Made by a program: the position numbers and the translations under genes
NCBI RefSeq assembly: GCF_900996245.1
Contig: NZ_CAAJGK010000052.1
Span: 496,001-560,000 of the forward strand
Origin: Paraburkholderia sp. BCC1886
GTDB taxonomy: Bacteria; Pseudomonadota; Gammaproteobacteria; Burkholderiales; Burkholderiaceae
DNA: 64,000 bases
Direction: 5' to 3'
Shown here: positions 26,553 to 36,254 of the stretch, piece by piece
How positions within the stretch are numbered: position 1 is the stretch's first letter
Layout: each line of letters starts with the position of its first letter
The notes under the pieces: generated by a model
What the model was told of the DNA's origin: nothing
What the model saw: the letters and a program-made list of their open reading frames with translations, nothing else
Database searches by the model: none

Positions 26553-26702
26553 AGGCAGGGTGTCTGTCCGATTTTCGTCCGTGCCCCGTTTCGCCACAAT
26601 GCACGCAAGACCAGAAACGAGCCGATTCGTGCGTTTAAAGCGCGCGCGATCGAGCAAACGTTTCCTAAACGGCCTGACCAGCCAGTTACACCCGGGGGAA
26701 TC

Positions 26703-27023
26703 ATGAGCGCGACAAGCGAAATGCTCAGTGAGATCAGAGACGTCAATCTCTCGTATCTCCTGCTGGCGCAGCGACTACTGCGCGAAGACAAGCCTATGGG
26801 CATGTTTCGCATGGGCATCTCGGATCAGCTAGCCGATGTCATTGCCAATCTGTCTCTGGCGCAAACCGTCAAGCTGGCCGCGTCGAACCAGATGCTGTGC
26901 CGCTTCCGCTTCGATGACCATGCAGTGCTGTCCGCGCTTGCCGATAAAGGCAAATCCGGCGCCGTTGCCCACGCGCATTCCGCGATTCTGATGGCCAGTC
27001 AGCCGGTCGAGCAACTCGGCTAA
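26703..27023 (+). CDS. flhD: Flagellar master regulator subunit FlhD
   Basis: A 106-residue FlhD-family protein: EIRDVNLSYLLLAQRLLRED, MGMFRMGISDQLADVIANLS, LAQTVKLAASNQMLCRFRFD. FlhD pairs with FlhC (FlhD4C2) to activate class II flagellar promoters, here proposed at flhB, flhF and flgA/flgB. ATG 26703 has a strong GGGGGAA. It is the first gene of flhDC, 69 nt before flhC. Confidence 0.95.
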   Translation: MSATSEMLSEIRDVNLSYLLLAQRLLREDKPMGMFRMGISDQLADVIANLSLAQTVKLAASNQMLCRFRFDDHAVLSALADKGKSGAVAHAHSAILMASQPVEQLG

Positions 27024-27092
27024 TTCGGCTAACTCGACTGATTGCCGGCCTTTTTGCACATCGCGTGCACGGACCTGGGAAAATACAAGCGG

Positions 27093-27653
27093 ATGGCAAC
27101 TAAAAGCGTGGTGCTCGAGGTCAGGGAAATTACCCTGGCCATCGAGCTGATCGAACTCGGCGCGCGGCTGCAACTGCTGGAAGCCGAAACCAGCCTGTCG
27201 CGCGATCGCCTGATCAAGCTGTACAAGGAGCTGAAAGGCGTGTCGCCGCCCAAGGGCATGCTGCCGTTTTCGACCGACTGGTTTATGACCTGGCAGCCGA
27301 ACTTTCATTCGTCCCTGTTCTACAACATCTACCGTTTCATGGCCGACCACGGCGGCTGCGAAACCATCCAGTCGATCGTCAAGAGCTACCGGCTCTACCT
27401 CGAACACGTCCAGTTGCACGACGACGAGCCCGTGCTCAGTCTCACGCGCGCCTGGACGCTAGTGCGCTTCTTCGACTCCGGCATGCTGCAGATGACGTCC
27501 TGCTGCCGTTGCCGCGGACACTTTGTCGCACATGCCCACGATCCGCAGCACGGTTTTGTCTGCGGACTCTGCCAGCCGCCTTCGCGCGCCGGTAAGACAA
27601 AGAAATTTGCCGACGCCCGCGCCCGCGAGACGGCGGCCGCCCTCCAGGCCTGA
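27093..27653 (+). CDS. flhC: Flagellar master regulator subunit FlhC
   Basis: A 186-residue DNA-binding partner of FlhD. The helical core (VREITLAIELIELGARLQLL, LSRDRLIKLYKELKGVSPPK, GMLPFSTDWFMTWQPNFHSS) is followed by the four-cysteine zinc site in TSCCRCRGHFVAHAHD and HGFVCGLCQPP. The start MATKSVVLEVREI at ATG 27093 was chosen over an in-frame TTG at 27042 because family members begin there. The C-terminus is basic and alanine-rich. Confidence 0.95.
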   Translation: MATKSVVLEVREITLAIELIELGARLQLLEAETSLSRDRLIKLYKELKGVSPPKGMLPFSTDWFMTWQPNFHSSLFYNIYRFMADHGGCETIQSIVKSYRLYLEHVQLHDDEPVLSLTRAWTLVRFFDSGMLQMTSCCRCRGHFVAHAHDPQHGFVCGLCQPPSRAGKTKKFADARARETAAALQA

Positions 27654-27669
27654 CGCGACGCTTTTCCAC

Positions 27670-27696
27670 CAAAGTTTTCTGCCCTGCTGCCGTAAA
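27670..27696 (+). promoter_or_regulatory. Sigma-28 (FliA) promoter of motA-cheZ
   Basis: CAAAGTTT, 11 nt, GCCGTAAA, against TAAAGTTT-N11-GCCGATAA. It sits 47 nt before motA. A GCGACG/CGTCGC hairpin (27707-27723) follows in the 5' leader. Confidence 0.9.
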
Positions 27697-27742
27697 CCTG
27701 AATAACGCGACGGACGCCGTCGCTTATCGATAGGGGTCGGCA

Positions 27743-28603
27743 GTGCTGATTTTCGTGGGAACACTCGTGACGCTGTTGTCCGTTTTCGGCGGTTATGCGC
27801 TGGAAGGCGGCCATCTCGGCGCGCTGCTGCAGCCCGTCGAAGTGCTGATGATCGTCGGCGCCGGCGTCGGCGCGTTCATTCTGGGTAACGGAATGAAGAC
27901 GATCAAGGCGACCCTGCGCGTCCTGCCGACGCTCTTCAAAGGCGCCAAATACAACAAGGCCGTCTATATGGAGTTGATGGCGCTGCTTTACGTCCTGCTC
28001 GCCAAAGCCCGCAAGGAAGGCACGCTGACGCTGGAAGCCGACATCGACGATCCGTCCAAAAGCCCGATTTTCACGCAATACCCGAAAATCCTCGCCGATC
28101 ACCACATCATCGAATTCCTGACCGATTACCTGCGCCTGATGGTGGGCGGCAACATGAATGCGTTCGAAATCGAAAGCCTGATGGACGAAGAGATCGAAAC
28201 GCATCACCAGGAGGGCGAAGCGCCCGCGCATGCGCTGAACAAGGTCGGCGACGCGATGCCCGCGTTCGGGATCGTCGCCGCGGTGATGGGCGTGGTGCAC
28301 ACGATGGCCTCCGCCGACAAACCGCCCGCCGTGCTCGGCGAGATGATCGCGCAGGCGCTGGTCGGTACTTTCCTCGGGATTCTGCTGTCGTATGGGCTGA
28401 TCGGGCCGCTCGCGAGCGTCGCCGAACAGCGCCTGACCGAGTCGACCAAGATGTTCCAGTGCATCAAGGTGACGATCCTCGCCAGCCTGAACGGCTACGC
28501 GCCGGCGATCGCCGTCGAGTTCGGCCGCAAGGTGCTCTTCTCGACCGAGCGCCCGTCGTTCGCCGAGCTCGAAGAGCACGTGCGCCGCGTCAAGGCCAAG
28601 TAA
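27743..28603 (+). CDS. motA: Flagellar motor stator protein MotA
   Basis: A 286-residue inner-membrane protein with four transmembrane helices: LIFVGTLVTLLSVFGGYALE, LMIVGAGVGAFILGNGMKTI, then after a cytoplasmic loop AMPAFGIVAAVMGVVHTMAS and ALVGTFLGILLSYGLIGPLA. The loop with LLYVLLAKARKEGTLTLEAD contains the Arg/Glu region that touches the FliG rotor. The start is GTG at 27743 behind AGGGG. It forms a proton-driven stator with MotB, 21 nt downstream. Confidence 0.97.
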   Translation: MLIFVGTLVTLLSVFGGYALEGGHLGALLQPVEVLMIVGAGVGAFILGNGMKTIKATLRVLPTLFKGAKYNKAVYMELMALLYVLLAKARKEGTLTLEADIDDPSKSPIFTQYPKILADHHIIEFLTDYLRLMVGGNMNAFEIESLMDEEIETHHQEGEAPAHALNKVGDAMPAFGIVAAVMGVVHTMASADKPPAVLGEMIAQALVGTFLGILLSYGLIGPLASVAEQRLTESTKMFQCIKVTILASLNGYAPAIAVEFGRKVLFSTERPSFAELEEHVRRVKAK

Positions 28604-28624
28604 GCGGCGCCCGGACACGAAGCC

Positions 28625-29632
28625 ATGAGCAAGGACAAAGACCGCGCCATTGTGGTGAAGCGCTCCGCGCCGAAGAAAGCCGGCCATCACGGCGGCGCGT
28701 GGAAACTGGCGTACGCGGACTTCATGACCGCGATGATGGCCTTCTTCCTGTTGATGTGGCTGTTGAGCTCGGCATCCACCGTGCAGCTCCGGGGCATTGC
28801 CGACTATTTCAACCAGCCGCTGAAAGTCACATTGTGGGGCGGCGACCGCAGCGCCGAGGATTCGAGCATTCTGAAAGGCGGCGGCCGCGACATCTCGACG
28901 GACGCGCAAGGCGTGACGCGCGCGACCGACGGCGCCGCGAACCGCGCCGAACACTCCGTCTCGCACAACGACGAAGAGTCGGTGAAGCAGTCGCAAGGCG
29001 CGCTCGAGCGCCAGGAGCAGGCCCGTCTGCACGATCTGCAGGTCAAGCTGATGGCGGCGATCGAAGCGAATCCGGTGCTGCGCCAGTTCAAGCAGCAGAT
29101 CCGCATCGACTCGACGCTGACCGGCCTGCGCATCGAGATCGTCGACTCGCAGAAGCGGCCGATGTTCGCCACCGCGAAAGACCAGGTCGAACCGTATATG
29201 CGCGACATCCTGCGCGAGATCGGCCACACGCTGAACGACGTGCCGAACCGCATCATCGTGCAGGGTCACACCGACGCCGCGCAGTACGCGGGCGGCGAGA
29301 AGGGTTACAGCAACTGGGAACTGTCCGCCGACCGCGCCAACGCGTCGCGCCGCGAGCTGATTTCCGGCGGCATGGACGAAGCGAAGGTGATGCGCGTGCT
29401 CGGCCTCGCGTCCACGCAGAACCTGAACAAGGCCAACGCGATGGACCCGGAGAACCGCCGCATCAGCATCATCGTGCTGAACAGGAAGTCGGAGGATGCG
29501 CTCAATCACGACGACTCCACCACGACGACCTTGTCGGACGACGCAGCGGGCTCGAGGCCTTTGCTGCCGAAGATCATGCAGCCGGTGACGGTTGCACCGA
29601 AGTTGCCGACGCTCGCGCCGGTGACGAAGTAA
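28625..29632 (+). CDS. motB: Flagellar motor stator protein MotB
   Basis: A 335-residue protein with one transmembrane helix. The proton-accepting Asp32 is in KLAYADFMTAMMAFFLLMWL. A long periplasmic plug/linker leads to the OmpA-like peptidoglycan-binding domain: PNRIIVQGHTDAAQYAGGEK, SNWELSADRANASRRELISG, and NRRISIIVLNRK. It anchors stators to the wall. It is encoded 21 nt after motA in one operon. Confidence 0.97.
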   Translation: MSKDKDRAIVVKRSAPKKAGHHGGAWKLAYADFMTAMMAFFLLMWLLSSASTVQLRGIADYFNQPLKVTLWGGDRSAEDSSILKGGGRDISTDAQGVTRATDGAANRAEHSVSHNDEESVKQSQGALERQEQARLHDLQVKLMAAIEANPVLRQFKQQIRIDSTLTGLRIEIVDSQKRPMFATAKDQVEPYMRDILREIGHTLNDVPNRIIVQGHTDAAQYAGGEKGYSNWELSADRANASRRELISGGMDEAKVMRVLGLASTQNLNKANAMDPENRRISIIVLNRKSEDALNHDDSTTTTLSDDAAGSRPLLPKIMQPVTVAPKLPTLAPVTK

Positions 29633-29717
29633 AGAACAGCGATCGCCCGGACGACTCCGCGCGCCCAGGCGGCGCGGACGGCCGGGCGGCTTATCAGGCA
29701 AGTGCGACGAGGTATTG

Positions 29718-30095
29718 ATGATCAGGCACATTCTGGCAATCGACGATTCGGCCTCCATGCGGCAGATTCTCGCCGCGACGCTGACGACGGCCGGCTATGA
29801 AGTGACGCTGGCGGCAGACGGCAACGAAGGGCTCGAAAACGCGCTCGCGATGTCGTTCGACCTCGTGTTGACGGACCAGCATATGCCGGGCAAGACCGGG
29901 CTCGATCTGATCACCGCGTTGCGCAACAACCCGGCCTATCAGGCCACGCCGATTCTGGTACTCACGACGGAATCCGGCGAGCCGTTCAAGGATGCGGCGC
30001 GCGCGGCGGGTGCGACCGGCTGGATCGAAAAGCCGCTCGACCCCGACATGCTGACCGAACTGGTCGCGGCGCTCGCCGAACCGGATCACGCATGA
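29718..30095 (+). CDS. CheY-like response regulator between motB and cheA
   Basis: A 125-residue single receiver domain: acidic pocket Asp9/Asp10 (ILAIDDSASMRQI), phosphoacceptor Asp53 (LVLTDQHMPGKTGLDLI), switch Thr in TPILVLTTES, and Lys in TGWIEKPLDPDML. It differs clearly from the cheY beside cheZ (QHMPGKTG against NMPNLDG), so it is a paralogue, perhaps a phosphate sink or a regulator of another output. In the Burkholderia operon this position is usually labelled cheY1 or tsrA-like. ATG 29718 has GAGG upstream; TTG 29715 is just in front. Confidence 0.92.
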   Translation: MIRHILAIDDSASMRQILAATLTTAGYEVTLAADGNEGLENALAMSFDLVLTDQHMPGKTGLDLITALRNNPAYQATPILVLTTESGEPFKDAARAAGATGWIEKPLDPDMLTELVAALAEPDHA

Positions 30096-30188
30096 ACGGC
30101 GGGCGCGCATTCGACACGACGTATAGAAGCTTCCGGCGCGGCGGCCCGGTAGCCCAAGTTAGACAGGAACTCTCGCGGTGACCCAGGC

Positions 30189-32561
30189 ATGACACTCGAC
30201 ATCACTCAGTTCTACCAGACCTTCTTCGACGAAGCGGACGAACTGCTCGCGCAGATGGAGCAGTTGCTGCTCAATCTGGATATCGCTCGCCCGGACCCGG
30301 AAGACCTCGCGGCGATTTTCCGCGCGGCGCATTCGATCAAGGGCGGTGCGGCGACCTTCGGCTTTACCGCGCTGACCGAAACCACGCACATTCTCGAATC
30401 GCTGCTCGACCGCGCGCGCAACAACGAACTCGTGCTGCGCAAGGACATGATCGACACGTTCCTCGAAACCAAGGACGTGCTGTCGGGCCAGCTGGCCGAT
30501 TACCGCGCGAGCGCCGAGCCCGATGCCGACATTGCGCGGGCGATCTGCGCAAAGCTCGAGCGTCTGCATACGGAAAGCCGCTTCGGCGCAGCGGCCGCGG
30601 AAGCGGCGCACGCCGAACCGCAACAACCGGCAGTAGAAGCAACAACCACCGCGGCAAGCGCAGCACCCGAAGACGGCTCGGCGCCCGAGCATGTCGTCGA
30701 GCAGGCCTGGCATGCAGCAGGCGAATGGAACGACGGCGAAGCTGCGCAGACAGCAGAAGCCGTGGGCACGGCGTCGGCCGACAGCGACACCGGCCCGCAT
30801 CTGAAAATCACGCTACGGGGCGTAGGTGAGAAGGACCAGGCACTGCTCGTCGAAGAACTGGGCAACCTGGGTAGCATCGTCGGTCAGGTCGAGGGCAACG
30901 GCGAACTTTCGCTGTGGCTCGCGACCGACGTTACCGCCGACGACATCATCGCCGTGTGCTGTTTCGTGATCGACGAAAGTCAGATCACGATCGGCCGCGG
31001 CACCGCACCGGCGGACGACGCGAGCGAAGGCGATCCTGGAACGCCCGAAGCCGCTGGATCGTCCCCGGCGCAGACAGCACCGGTCAATGAGTTGGAGCAG
31101 GCAGCATCATCGGCCACGGTGGCCGACATCGCTGCCTCCGTCAAAACCGCAACGCACGGATTGTTCGACACACCGGCCTCGACCCGATCCGCCCATCAAG
31201 CATCGGCACAACCGGCAGCACCAACGACGCCGCAGCCCGTGCAAGCACCCGCACCGGCTGGCACCGAGAAGCAGGCCGCCCCGGCCACCACGGCCACCAC
31301 GACCGCCGCAGCACCCGCCGCCGCCGATCAGGAGCGCAAGGCCGCTCGCCCGGCCGCGGCAGCAGGCGGCGCGGAAGGCAGTTCGATTCGCGTCGGCGTC
31401 GAGAAGGTCGATCAGTTGATCAACCTGGTCGGCGAACTGGTGATTACGCAGGCGATGCTCGCGGAAACCACCAGCACGTTCGATCCGGCGCTGCACGACC
31501 GGCTCTTCAACGGCATGGCGCAACTCGAACGCAACGCGCGCGACCTTCAGGAAGCGGTGATGTCCATCCGCATGATGCCGATGGATTACGTGTTCAGCCG
31601 CTTCCCGCGCCTCGTGCGCGATCTGGCGGCGAAGCTCGGCAAGGAAGTGGAACTCGTCACGTTCGGTCAGGCGACCGAACTCGACAAGAGCCTGATCGAA
31701 CGCATCATCGATCCGTTGACGCACCTCGTGCGCAACAGCCTCGACCACGGTATCGAAACGGTGGAGGCGCGCCGCGCGGCCGGCAAGGACGGCACCGGCC
31801 AGCTGGTGCTATCGGCCGCGCACCATGGCGGCAACATCGTCATCGAAGTGAGCGACGACGGCGCCGGTCTGCGCCGCGACAAGATTCTCGCGAAGGCTGC
31901 CAAGCAGGGCATGCAGGTGAGCGAAAGCATGAGCGACGAAGAAGTCTGGAACCTGATTTTCCTGCCCGGCTTTTCGACGGCGGAACAGGTCACGGACGTC
32001 TCCGGCCGTGGCGTCGGCATGGACGTGGTGAAGCGCAACATCCAGGCGATGGGCGGTCACGTCGAAATCACGTCGCACGCCGGCAAGGGCAGCACCACGC
32101 GCATCGTGTTGCCGCTCACGCTGGCGATTCTCGACGGCATGTCCGTCAAGGTCGGCAACGAGATTTTTATCCTGCCGCTGAACTTCGTGATGGAGTCGCT
32201 GCAACCGCGCGCCGAAGACATCTACACGGTCGCCAACGGCGAGCGCGTGGTGCGCGTGCGTGGCGAGTATCTGCCGCTGGTGGCGCTGCACGAAGTGTTC
32301 ACCGTTTCCGACGCGAAGCAGGAACCGACGCAAGGCATCGTCACCATCATGCAGGCCGAAGGGCGCCGCTTCGCGATGCTGATCGACGAACTGGTCGGCC
32401 AGCAGCAGGTGGTGGTGAAGAACCTCGAAACCAATTACCGCAAGGTTCACGGCATTTCCGCCGCGACGATTCTCGGCGACGGCAGCGTCGCGCTGATCGT
32501 GGACGTGGCGGCGCTGAACCGCGAGACCCGCCACGCGCACGGCGCGCTGAGTCTCGCATGA
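30189..32561 (+). CDS. cheA: Chemotaxis histidine kinase CheA
   Basis: A 790-residue kinase with five domains. P1 HPt: phosphorylated His48 in [17 protein letters not shown]2-like region about 200-265. A very Ala/Pro/Thr-rich linker lies at about 275-400. P3 dimerisation: [21 protein letters not shown]4 ATPase: N box [13 protein letters not shown]1 [14 protein letters not shown] box [12 protein letters not shown]2 [13 protein letters not shown]5 CheW-like: [12 protein letters not shown] to [11 protein letters not shown]. It phosphorylates CheY and CheB in response to receptors. The linkers are longer than in E. coli CheA (654 residues). Confidence 0.98.
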   Translation: MTLDITQFYQTFFDEADELLAQMEQLLLNLDIARPDPEDLAAIFRAAHSIKGGAATFGFTALTETTHILESLLDRARNNELVLRKDMIDTFLETKDVLSGQLADYRASAEPDADIARAICAKLERLHTESRFGAAAAEAAHAEPQQPAVEATTTAASAAPEDGSAPEHVVEQAWHAAGEWNDGEAAQTAEAVGTASADSDTGPHLKITLRGVGEKDQALLVEELGNLGSIVGQVEGNGELSLWLATDVTADDIIAVCCFVIDESQITIGRGTAPADDASEGDPGTPEAAGSSPAQTAPVNELEQAASSATVADIAASVKTATHGLFDTPASTRSAHQASAQPAAPTTPQPVQAPAPAGTEKQAAPATTATTTAAAPAAADQERKAARPAAAAGGAEGSSIRVGVEKVDQLINLVGELVITQAMLAETTSTFDPALHDRLFNGMAQLERNARDLQEAVMSIRMMPMDYVFSRFPRLVRDLAAKLGKEVELVTFGQATELDKSLIERIIDPLTHLVRNSLDHGIETVEARRAAGKDGTGQLVLSAAHHGGNIVIEVSDDGAGLRRDKILAKAAKQGMQVSESMSDEEVWNLIFLPGFSTAEQVTDVSGRGVGMDVVKRNIQAMGGHVEITSHAGKGSTTRIVLPLTLAILDGMSVKVGNEIFILPLNFVMESLQPRAEDIYTVANGERVVRVRGEYLPLVALHEVFTVSDAKQEPTQGIVTIMQAEGRRFAMLIDELVGQQQVVVKNLETNYRKVHGISAATILGDGSVALIVDVAALNRETRHAHGALSLA

Positions 32562-32604
32562 CATTCACCCGATTCATCTCATCCCAACCGTTTGGGGGCT
32601 AAAC

Positions 32605-33135
32605 GTGGCAGAAGTCCATTCCATCAATTCGAGCGGCACGAGCAGTACGAGCGGCCGCCGCGACGCGCAGCAGGCCGACGCAGGCGGTCAGGAATTTCTC
32701 GTGTTCACACTGGGCGCGGAAGAGTACGGCATCGACATCCTGAAGGTGCAGGAGATTCGCGGCTACGACAACGTGACGCGCATCGCCAACGCACCGGATT
32801 TCATCAAGGGTGTGATCAATCTGCGCGGCATCATCGTGCCGATCGTCGACATGCGCATCAAGTTCCACCTCGGCCGGGTCGAATACGACCATCAGACCGT
32901 GGTGATCATCCTGAACGTCGCGCATCGCGTGGTCGGGATGGTGGTGGACGGCGTGTCCGACGTGCTGACGCTGGCAACCGAGCAGATCATGCCGGCGCCG
33001 GAATTCGGCGCGACGCTCACGACGGAGTACCTGACGGGACTCGGCACGGTCGACGGCCGCATGCTGATCCTGATGGATATCGAAAAACTGATGACCAGCC
33101 GCGAAATGGCATTGATCGAAACGATCGCGGGCTGA
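32605..33135 (+). CDS. cheW: Chemotaxis coupling protein CheW
   Basis: A 176-residue adaptor linking CheA to receptors. The SH3-like beta fold is recognised by [79 protein letters not shown] and LIDLEKLM-like [17 protein letters not shown] Ser/Thr/Gln-rich N-terminal 25 residues precede the domain. The start is GTG 32605 with GGGGG upstream. It lies 43 nt after cheA. Confidence 0.97.
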   Translation: MAEVHSINSSGTSSTSGRRDAQQADAGGQEFLVFTLGAEEYGIDILKVQEIRGYDNVTRIANAPDFIKGVINLRGIIVPIVDMRIKFHLGRVEYDHQTVVIILNVAHRVVGMVVDGVSDVLTLATEQIMPAPEFGATLTTEYLTGLGTVDGRMLILMDIEKLMTSREMALIETIAG

Positions 33136-33198
33136 ATCCGGCGGCACGCCAAGGCTGGCGCGCGCAATCAGAGACAGATTTGAACGGGGAGCATCGAG

Positions 33199-35085
33199 AT
33201 GTTGAGCAGGTGGTCGATTCGCACGTCGCTTACGCTGGTGGGGATTCTTCTGGTGGCGCTCACGGTCGTGGTCGGCGTGCTGGGACTGAGCGCGCTGAAC
33301 GGCGCGAGCGGGTCGCTCGAGCGCATTGCGCGCGGCGATCTCGCGTCGATCCACGCACTCGACGAAGCGTCCGCGTATCTGTTGCGCTCGCGTTTGTCGC
33401 TGGATCGCTTCAACGCATTGAGTGCAGCGGGCAACCAGGACGAAGCGAAGAAAGCCCTGGATCGTGCGCAGGAGTTGTACGGCAAGGGCAATCAGAGCTG
33501 GCAGCAATATCTCGACGCGCCCAAGCAGGGCGTCGATCAGGCGCAACTGGATGAACTGGTCAGCCGTCGCACGACCCTGACGCGCGACGGCCTCGACCCG
33601 GAATTCGCCGCGTTGCGCGCGAACGATCTGCCGGGCTATCACGCGATTGCCGATCTGAAAATCAGCCCGTGGTTCGTCGCTTACGACGGCGCCGCGTCGG
33701 CCGTGATCGCGAGCCTGCAGCAGCAGGCCGTCACGCAGCAGGCCAGCGCGCAGTCGACCATCTCGCTGATGACCACGCTGATTCTCGGCCTCACCGTGTT
33801 CGCCCTGGTGCTGGTGGTGGGCCTGCGCTTCGCGCTGCGCGGCCTGATCGTGAAGCCGCTCGCCGACGCAACCGCCTGCTTCGAACGGATTGCCGCGGGC
33901 GACCTGTCCGAATCCATCGAGGTGTTCAGCCGCAACGAAATGGGCCGCCTGTTCGCCGGCATCAAGCAGATGCAGGCCAGCATGGGGACGATGGTCAAAG
34001 CGGTGCACGACAGCGCCGAGTCGATCGACACCGGCGCGCGCGAAATCGCGATGGGCAACACCGACCTGTCGCAGCGCACCGAGCAACAGGCCGCTTCGCT
34101 GCAGGAAACCGCGTCGAGCATGGAACAGTTGACCGGCACGGTGCGCCAGAACGCGGAAAACGCGCGCCAGGCGAGCCAGCTGGCCGTCAACGCGTCCGAT
34201 ATCGCGACGCGCGGCGGCGACGTGGTCAGCCAGGTTGTCACGACCATGCAGGACATCGCGACGAGTTCGAACAAGGTGGTCGACATCATCGGCGTGATCG
34301 AAGGGATTGCCTTTCAGACCAACATTCTGGCGTTGAACGCCGCGGTGGAAGCAGCACGCGCCGGCGAACAGGGCCGCGGTTTCGCGGTGGTCGCGGGTGA
34401 AGTGCGCAGCCTCGCACAGCGCAGCGCCAGCGCCGCGAAGGAAATCAAGGAACTGATCGGCGACTCGGTGGACAAGGTGCAAAGCGGCTCGACCCTGGTC
34501 GGCCGCGCCGGCGCGACGATGGAGGAAATCGTCCAGGCCGTGCGGCGCGTGACGGACATCATGGGTGAGATCAGCGCGGCCTCGGAAGAGCAGTCGGGCG
34601 GCATCGAACAGGTGAATCGCGCGGTCGTGCAGATGGACGAAGTGACGCAGCAGAACGCGGCGCTGGTCGAACAGGCCGCGGCCGCGGCCGCCTCGCTCGA
34701 AGACCAGACGCGCCAGTTGCAAGCGGTGGTGAGTGCGTGGACCGTGGCGGGCGACGAGCCGCGCGCGGTGTCGGCAACGGGGCACTCGAGCGCAACACGC
34801 AGCGCGGCGATGACGAAAGCCAGGACGAGCGCCGCGTCGCAAACCGTAAGTCAGTCCGCGACCGCAGCGGCGCATCGTCTTGCCGCAGCCACGGCTCTAT
34901 CGGGCGACGCCGCCGCGCGTGTCGAGCCGGCCCTCAATGCGGCCCTCAAGCCGGCATCGAAGCCAGCATCGAAGCCGGCCTCGAAGCCGTCCACGGCCAC
35001 GACCCGCACGGCCGCCGATTCCGCAGCACGCCCGGCCGCCAGCGCGGCCACGGCGAGCGCGGATGGCGACTGGGAAACGTTTTAA
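33199..35085 (+). CDS. Methyl-accepting chemotaxis protein with CheR/CheB-tethering tail
   Basis: A 628-residue transmembrane receptor. TM1 about 10-31, periplasmic four-helix sensor (Tar-like; [20 protein letters not shown]), TM2 about 190-212, HAMP from [20 protein letters not shown], then a long signalling coiled coil with the tip hairpin [20 protein letters not shown] and [20 protein letters not shown]. The C-terminal 110 residues are an Ala/Ser/Pro tail with four KPAS repeats and end GDWETF, a W-x-x-F pentapeptide like the NWETF of E. coli Tar that docks CheR. The ligand is not predictable. Confidence 0.96.
   Translation: MLSRWSIRTSLTLVGILLVALTVVVGVLGLSALNGASGSLERIARGDLASIHALDEASAYLLRSRLSLDRFNALSAAGNQDEAKKALDRAQELYGKGNQSWQQYLDAPKQGVDQAQLDELVSRRTTLTRDGLDPEFAALRANDLPGYHAIADLKISPWFVAYDGAASAVIASLQQQAVTQQASAQSTISLMTTLILGLTVFALVLVVGLRFALRGLIVKPLADATACFERIAAGDLSESIEVFSRNEMGRLFAGIKQMQASMGTMVKAVHDSAESIDTGAREIAMGNTDLSQRTEQQAASLQETASSMEQLTGTVRQNAENARQASQLAVNASDIATRGGDVVSQVVTTMQDIATSSNKVVDIIGVIEGIAFQTNILALNAAVEAARAGEQGRGFAVVAGEVRSLAQRSASAAKEIKELIGDSVDKVQSGSTLVGRAGATMEEIVQAVRRVTDIMGEISAASEEQSGGIEQVNRAVVQMDEVTQQNAALVEQAAAAAASLEDQTRQLQAVVSAWTVAGDEPRAVSATGHSSATRSAAMTKARTSAASQTVSQSATAAAHRLAAATALSGDAAARVEPALNAALKPASKPASKPASKPSTATTRTAADSAARPAASAATASADGDWETF
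34948..34992 (+). repeat. 12-bp tandem repeat encoding KPAS units in the receptor tail
   Basis: About 3.75 copies of a 12-nt unit (AAGCCGGCATCG with substitutions), which gives [15 protein letters not shown] in the flexible tail before the tethering pentapeptide. Confidence 0.85.
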
Positions 35086-35106
35086 GCAAGGAAACGGCAG
35101 GAAAAC

Positions 35107-35301
35107 ATGCGGTCATTCGACATCTCGCTCCTCGACGGGCGAATCATCGAAGCACGCCTTGACGGTGTGTCGCGGGCCGACTGCATGTTGCAGCCACGTC
35201 ATTGGCAGCACTTCGCGGGCGGGCGCGACCCCGCGAACACAATCCCTTTCGCTGCGAGGCGAAAGCGCGATGGCTCGTATTGCAGGCAGGAACTCTCATG
35301 A
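35107..35301 (+). CDS. Possible small protein between the receptor gene and cheR
   Basis: A 64-codon frame with ATG 35107 behind GGCAGGAAAAC, a good Shine-Dalgarno, whose TGA stop (35299-35301) overlaps the cheR ATG as ATGA. That layout is what translationally coupled genes show. The product (MRSFDISLLDGRIIEARLDG ... YCRQELS) has an ordinary composition with two cysteines and a basic C-terminal half. I recognise no family. Third-position GC is about 73 percent, somewhat below its neighbours. It may be a real small protein or only a leader that sets cheR translation. Confidence 0.4.
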   Translation: MRSFDISLLDGRIIEARLDGVSRADCMLQPRHWQHFAGGRDPANTIPFAARRKRDGSYCRQELS

Positions 35302-36254
35302 TGGCAACGCGCGCAACCCAGCGGCCTGAACCGGCCAGATCCGGCGAGTCGGGACGGGACTTCGAATTCACCGCAGCGGACTTCGCCCGCATTCGCGAGC
35401 TGATCCACCGCAGCGCGGGCATTTCGCTGTCGGATCACAAGCGCGACATGGCGTATAGCCGGCTCGCGCGGCGGCTGCGCACGCGCGGACTCGACACCTT
35501 CCGCCAGTATCTCGATCTGCTCGAGGCGGAGAACGATCCCGCCGAGTGGGAAGCGTTCACGAACGCGCTCACGACCAATCTGACGGCGTTCTTTCGCGAA
35601 GCGCATCACTTTCCGATCCTCGCCGATTTCGTCGGCTCTCGCGCCCAGCCGGTCTCGGTGTGGTGCTCGGCGGCGTCTACCGGCGAAGAACCGTATTCGA
35701 TCGCGATGACGCTGATCGAAGCGCTCGGCGAAAGCGGCGCGCGCCAGGCGAGCGTGCTCGCCACCGACATCGACACGCAGGTGCTGGCCAAAGCGGCGGC
35801 CGGCATGTACCAGTTCGATCAGGTCAAGCATCTGTCGCCCGAGCGGCTGCGGCGCTTCTTCCTGAAGGGTACCGGCGCGCATGCCGGCATGGTCAAGGTG
35901 CGCCCCGAAGTGCGGGCGCTGGTGCGCTTCGAACAGCTCAATCTCACCGACCGCGATTACCAGTTGCGCACTCAGTTCGACGCGATCTTCTGCCGCAACG
36001 TGATGATCTATTTCGACAAGCCGACGCAGGGTCAGGTGCTGACCCGCTTCGAGCCGCTGATGAAAAGCGGCGGTCTGCTGTTCGCGGGTCACTCGGAAAA
36101 CTTCACCTATGTCACGCAGGCGTTCCGGCTGCGTGGCCAGACCGTCTACGAACTCGCGCGCGACGCGACCGGCGTGCGCGCACCGAGCCGCGCGACGAGC
36201 GCGACTAGCGCGACTAGCTCGACGCGCCCAACGAATAGCGGGGTGACCGCATGA
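35298..36254 (+). CDS. cheR: Chemotaxis protein methyltransferase CheR
   Basis: A 318-residue SAM-dependent methyltransferase that methylates glutamates on receptors. N-terminal Che[25 protein letters not shown] site: [57 protein letters not shown], and [14 protein letters not shown]. The beta subdomain that docks the receptor pentapeptide lies around [18 protein letters not shown]. The C-terminus is a Ser/Thr/Ala tail. ATG 35298 overlaps the small upstream frame; the stop overlaps cheD (ATGA). Confidence 0.97.
   Translation: MMATRATQRPEPARSGESGRDFEFTAADFARIRELIHRSAGISLSDHKRDMAYSRLARRLRTRGLDTFRQYLDLLEAENDPAEWEAFTNALTTNLTAFFREAHHFPILADFVGSRAQPVSVWCSAASTGEEPYSIAMTLIEALGESGARQASVLATDIDTQVLAKAAAGMYQFDQVKHLSPERLRRFFLKGTGAHAGMVKVRPEVRALVRFEQLNLTDRDYQLRTQFDAIFCRNVMIYFDKPTQGQVLTRFEPLMKSGGLLFAGHSENFTYVTQAFRLRGQTVYELARDATGVRAPSRATSATSATSSTRPTNSGVTA

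Noticed and set aside
27042-27092. Longer FlhC from TTG 27042
   Set aside because: The extra 17 residues are absent from the family and ATG 27093 begins the conserved N-terminus.
27395-29758. 787-codon open frame antisense to flhC-motA-motB
   Set aside because: Same reason: it mirrors the third-position GC bias of the sense genes and has no recognisable domain.
32599-34875. 758-codon open frame antisense to cheW and the receptor gene
   Set aside because: Antisense artefact; low-complexity Arg/His/Gly composition.
34948-34992. CRISPR-like repeat
   Set aside because: The 12-bp units are contiguous, without spacers, and encode KPAS residues; no cas genes occur in the window.
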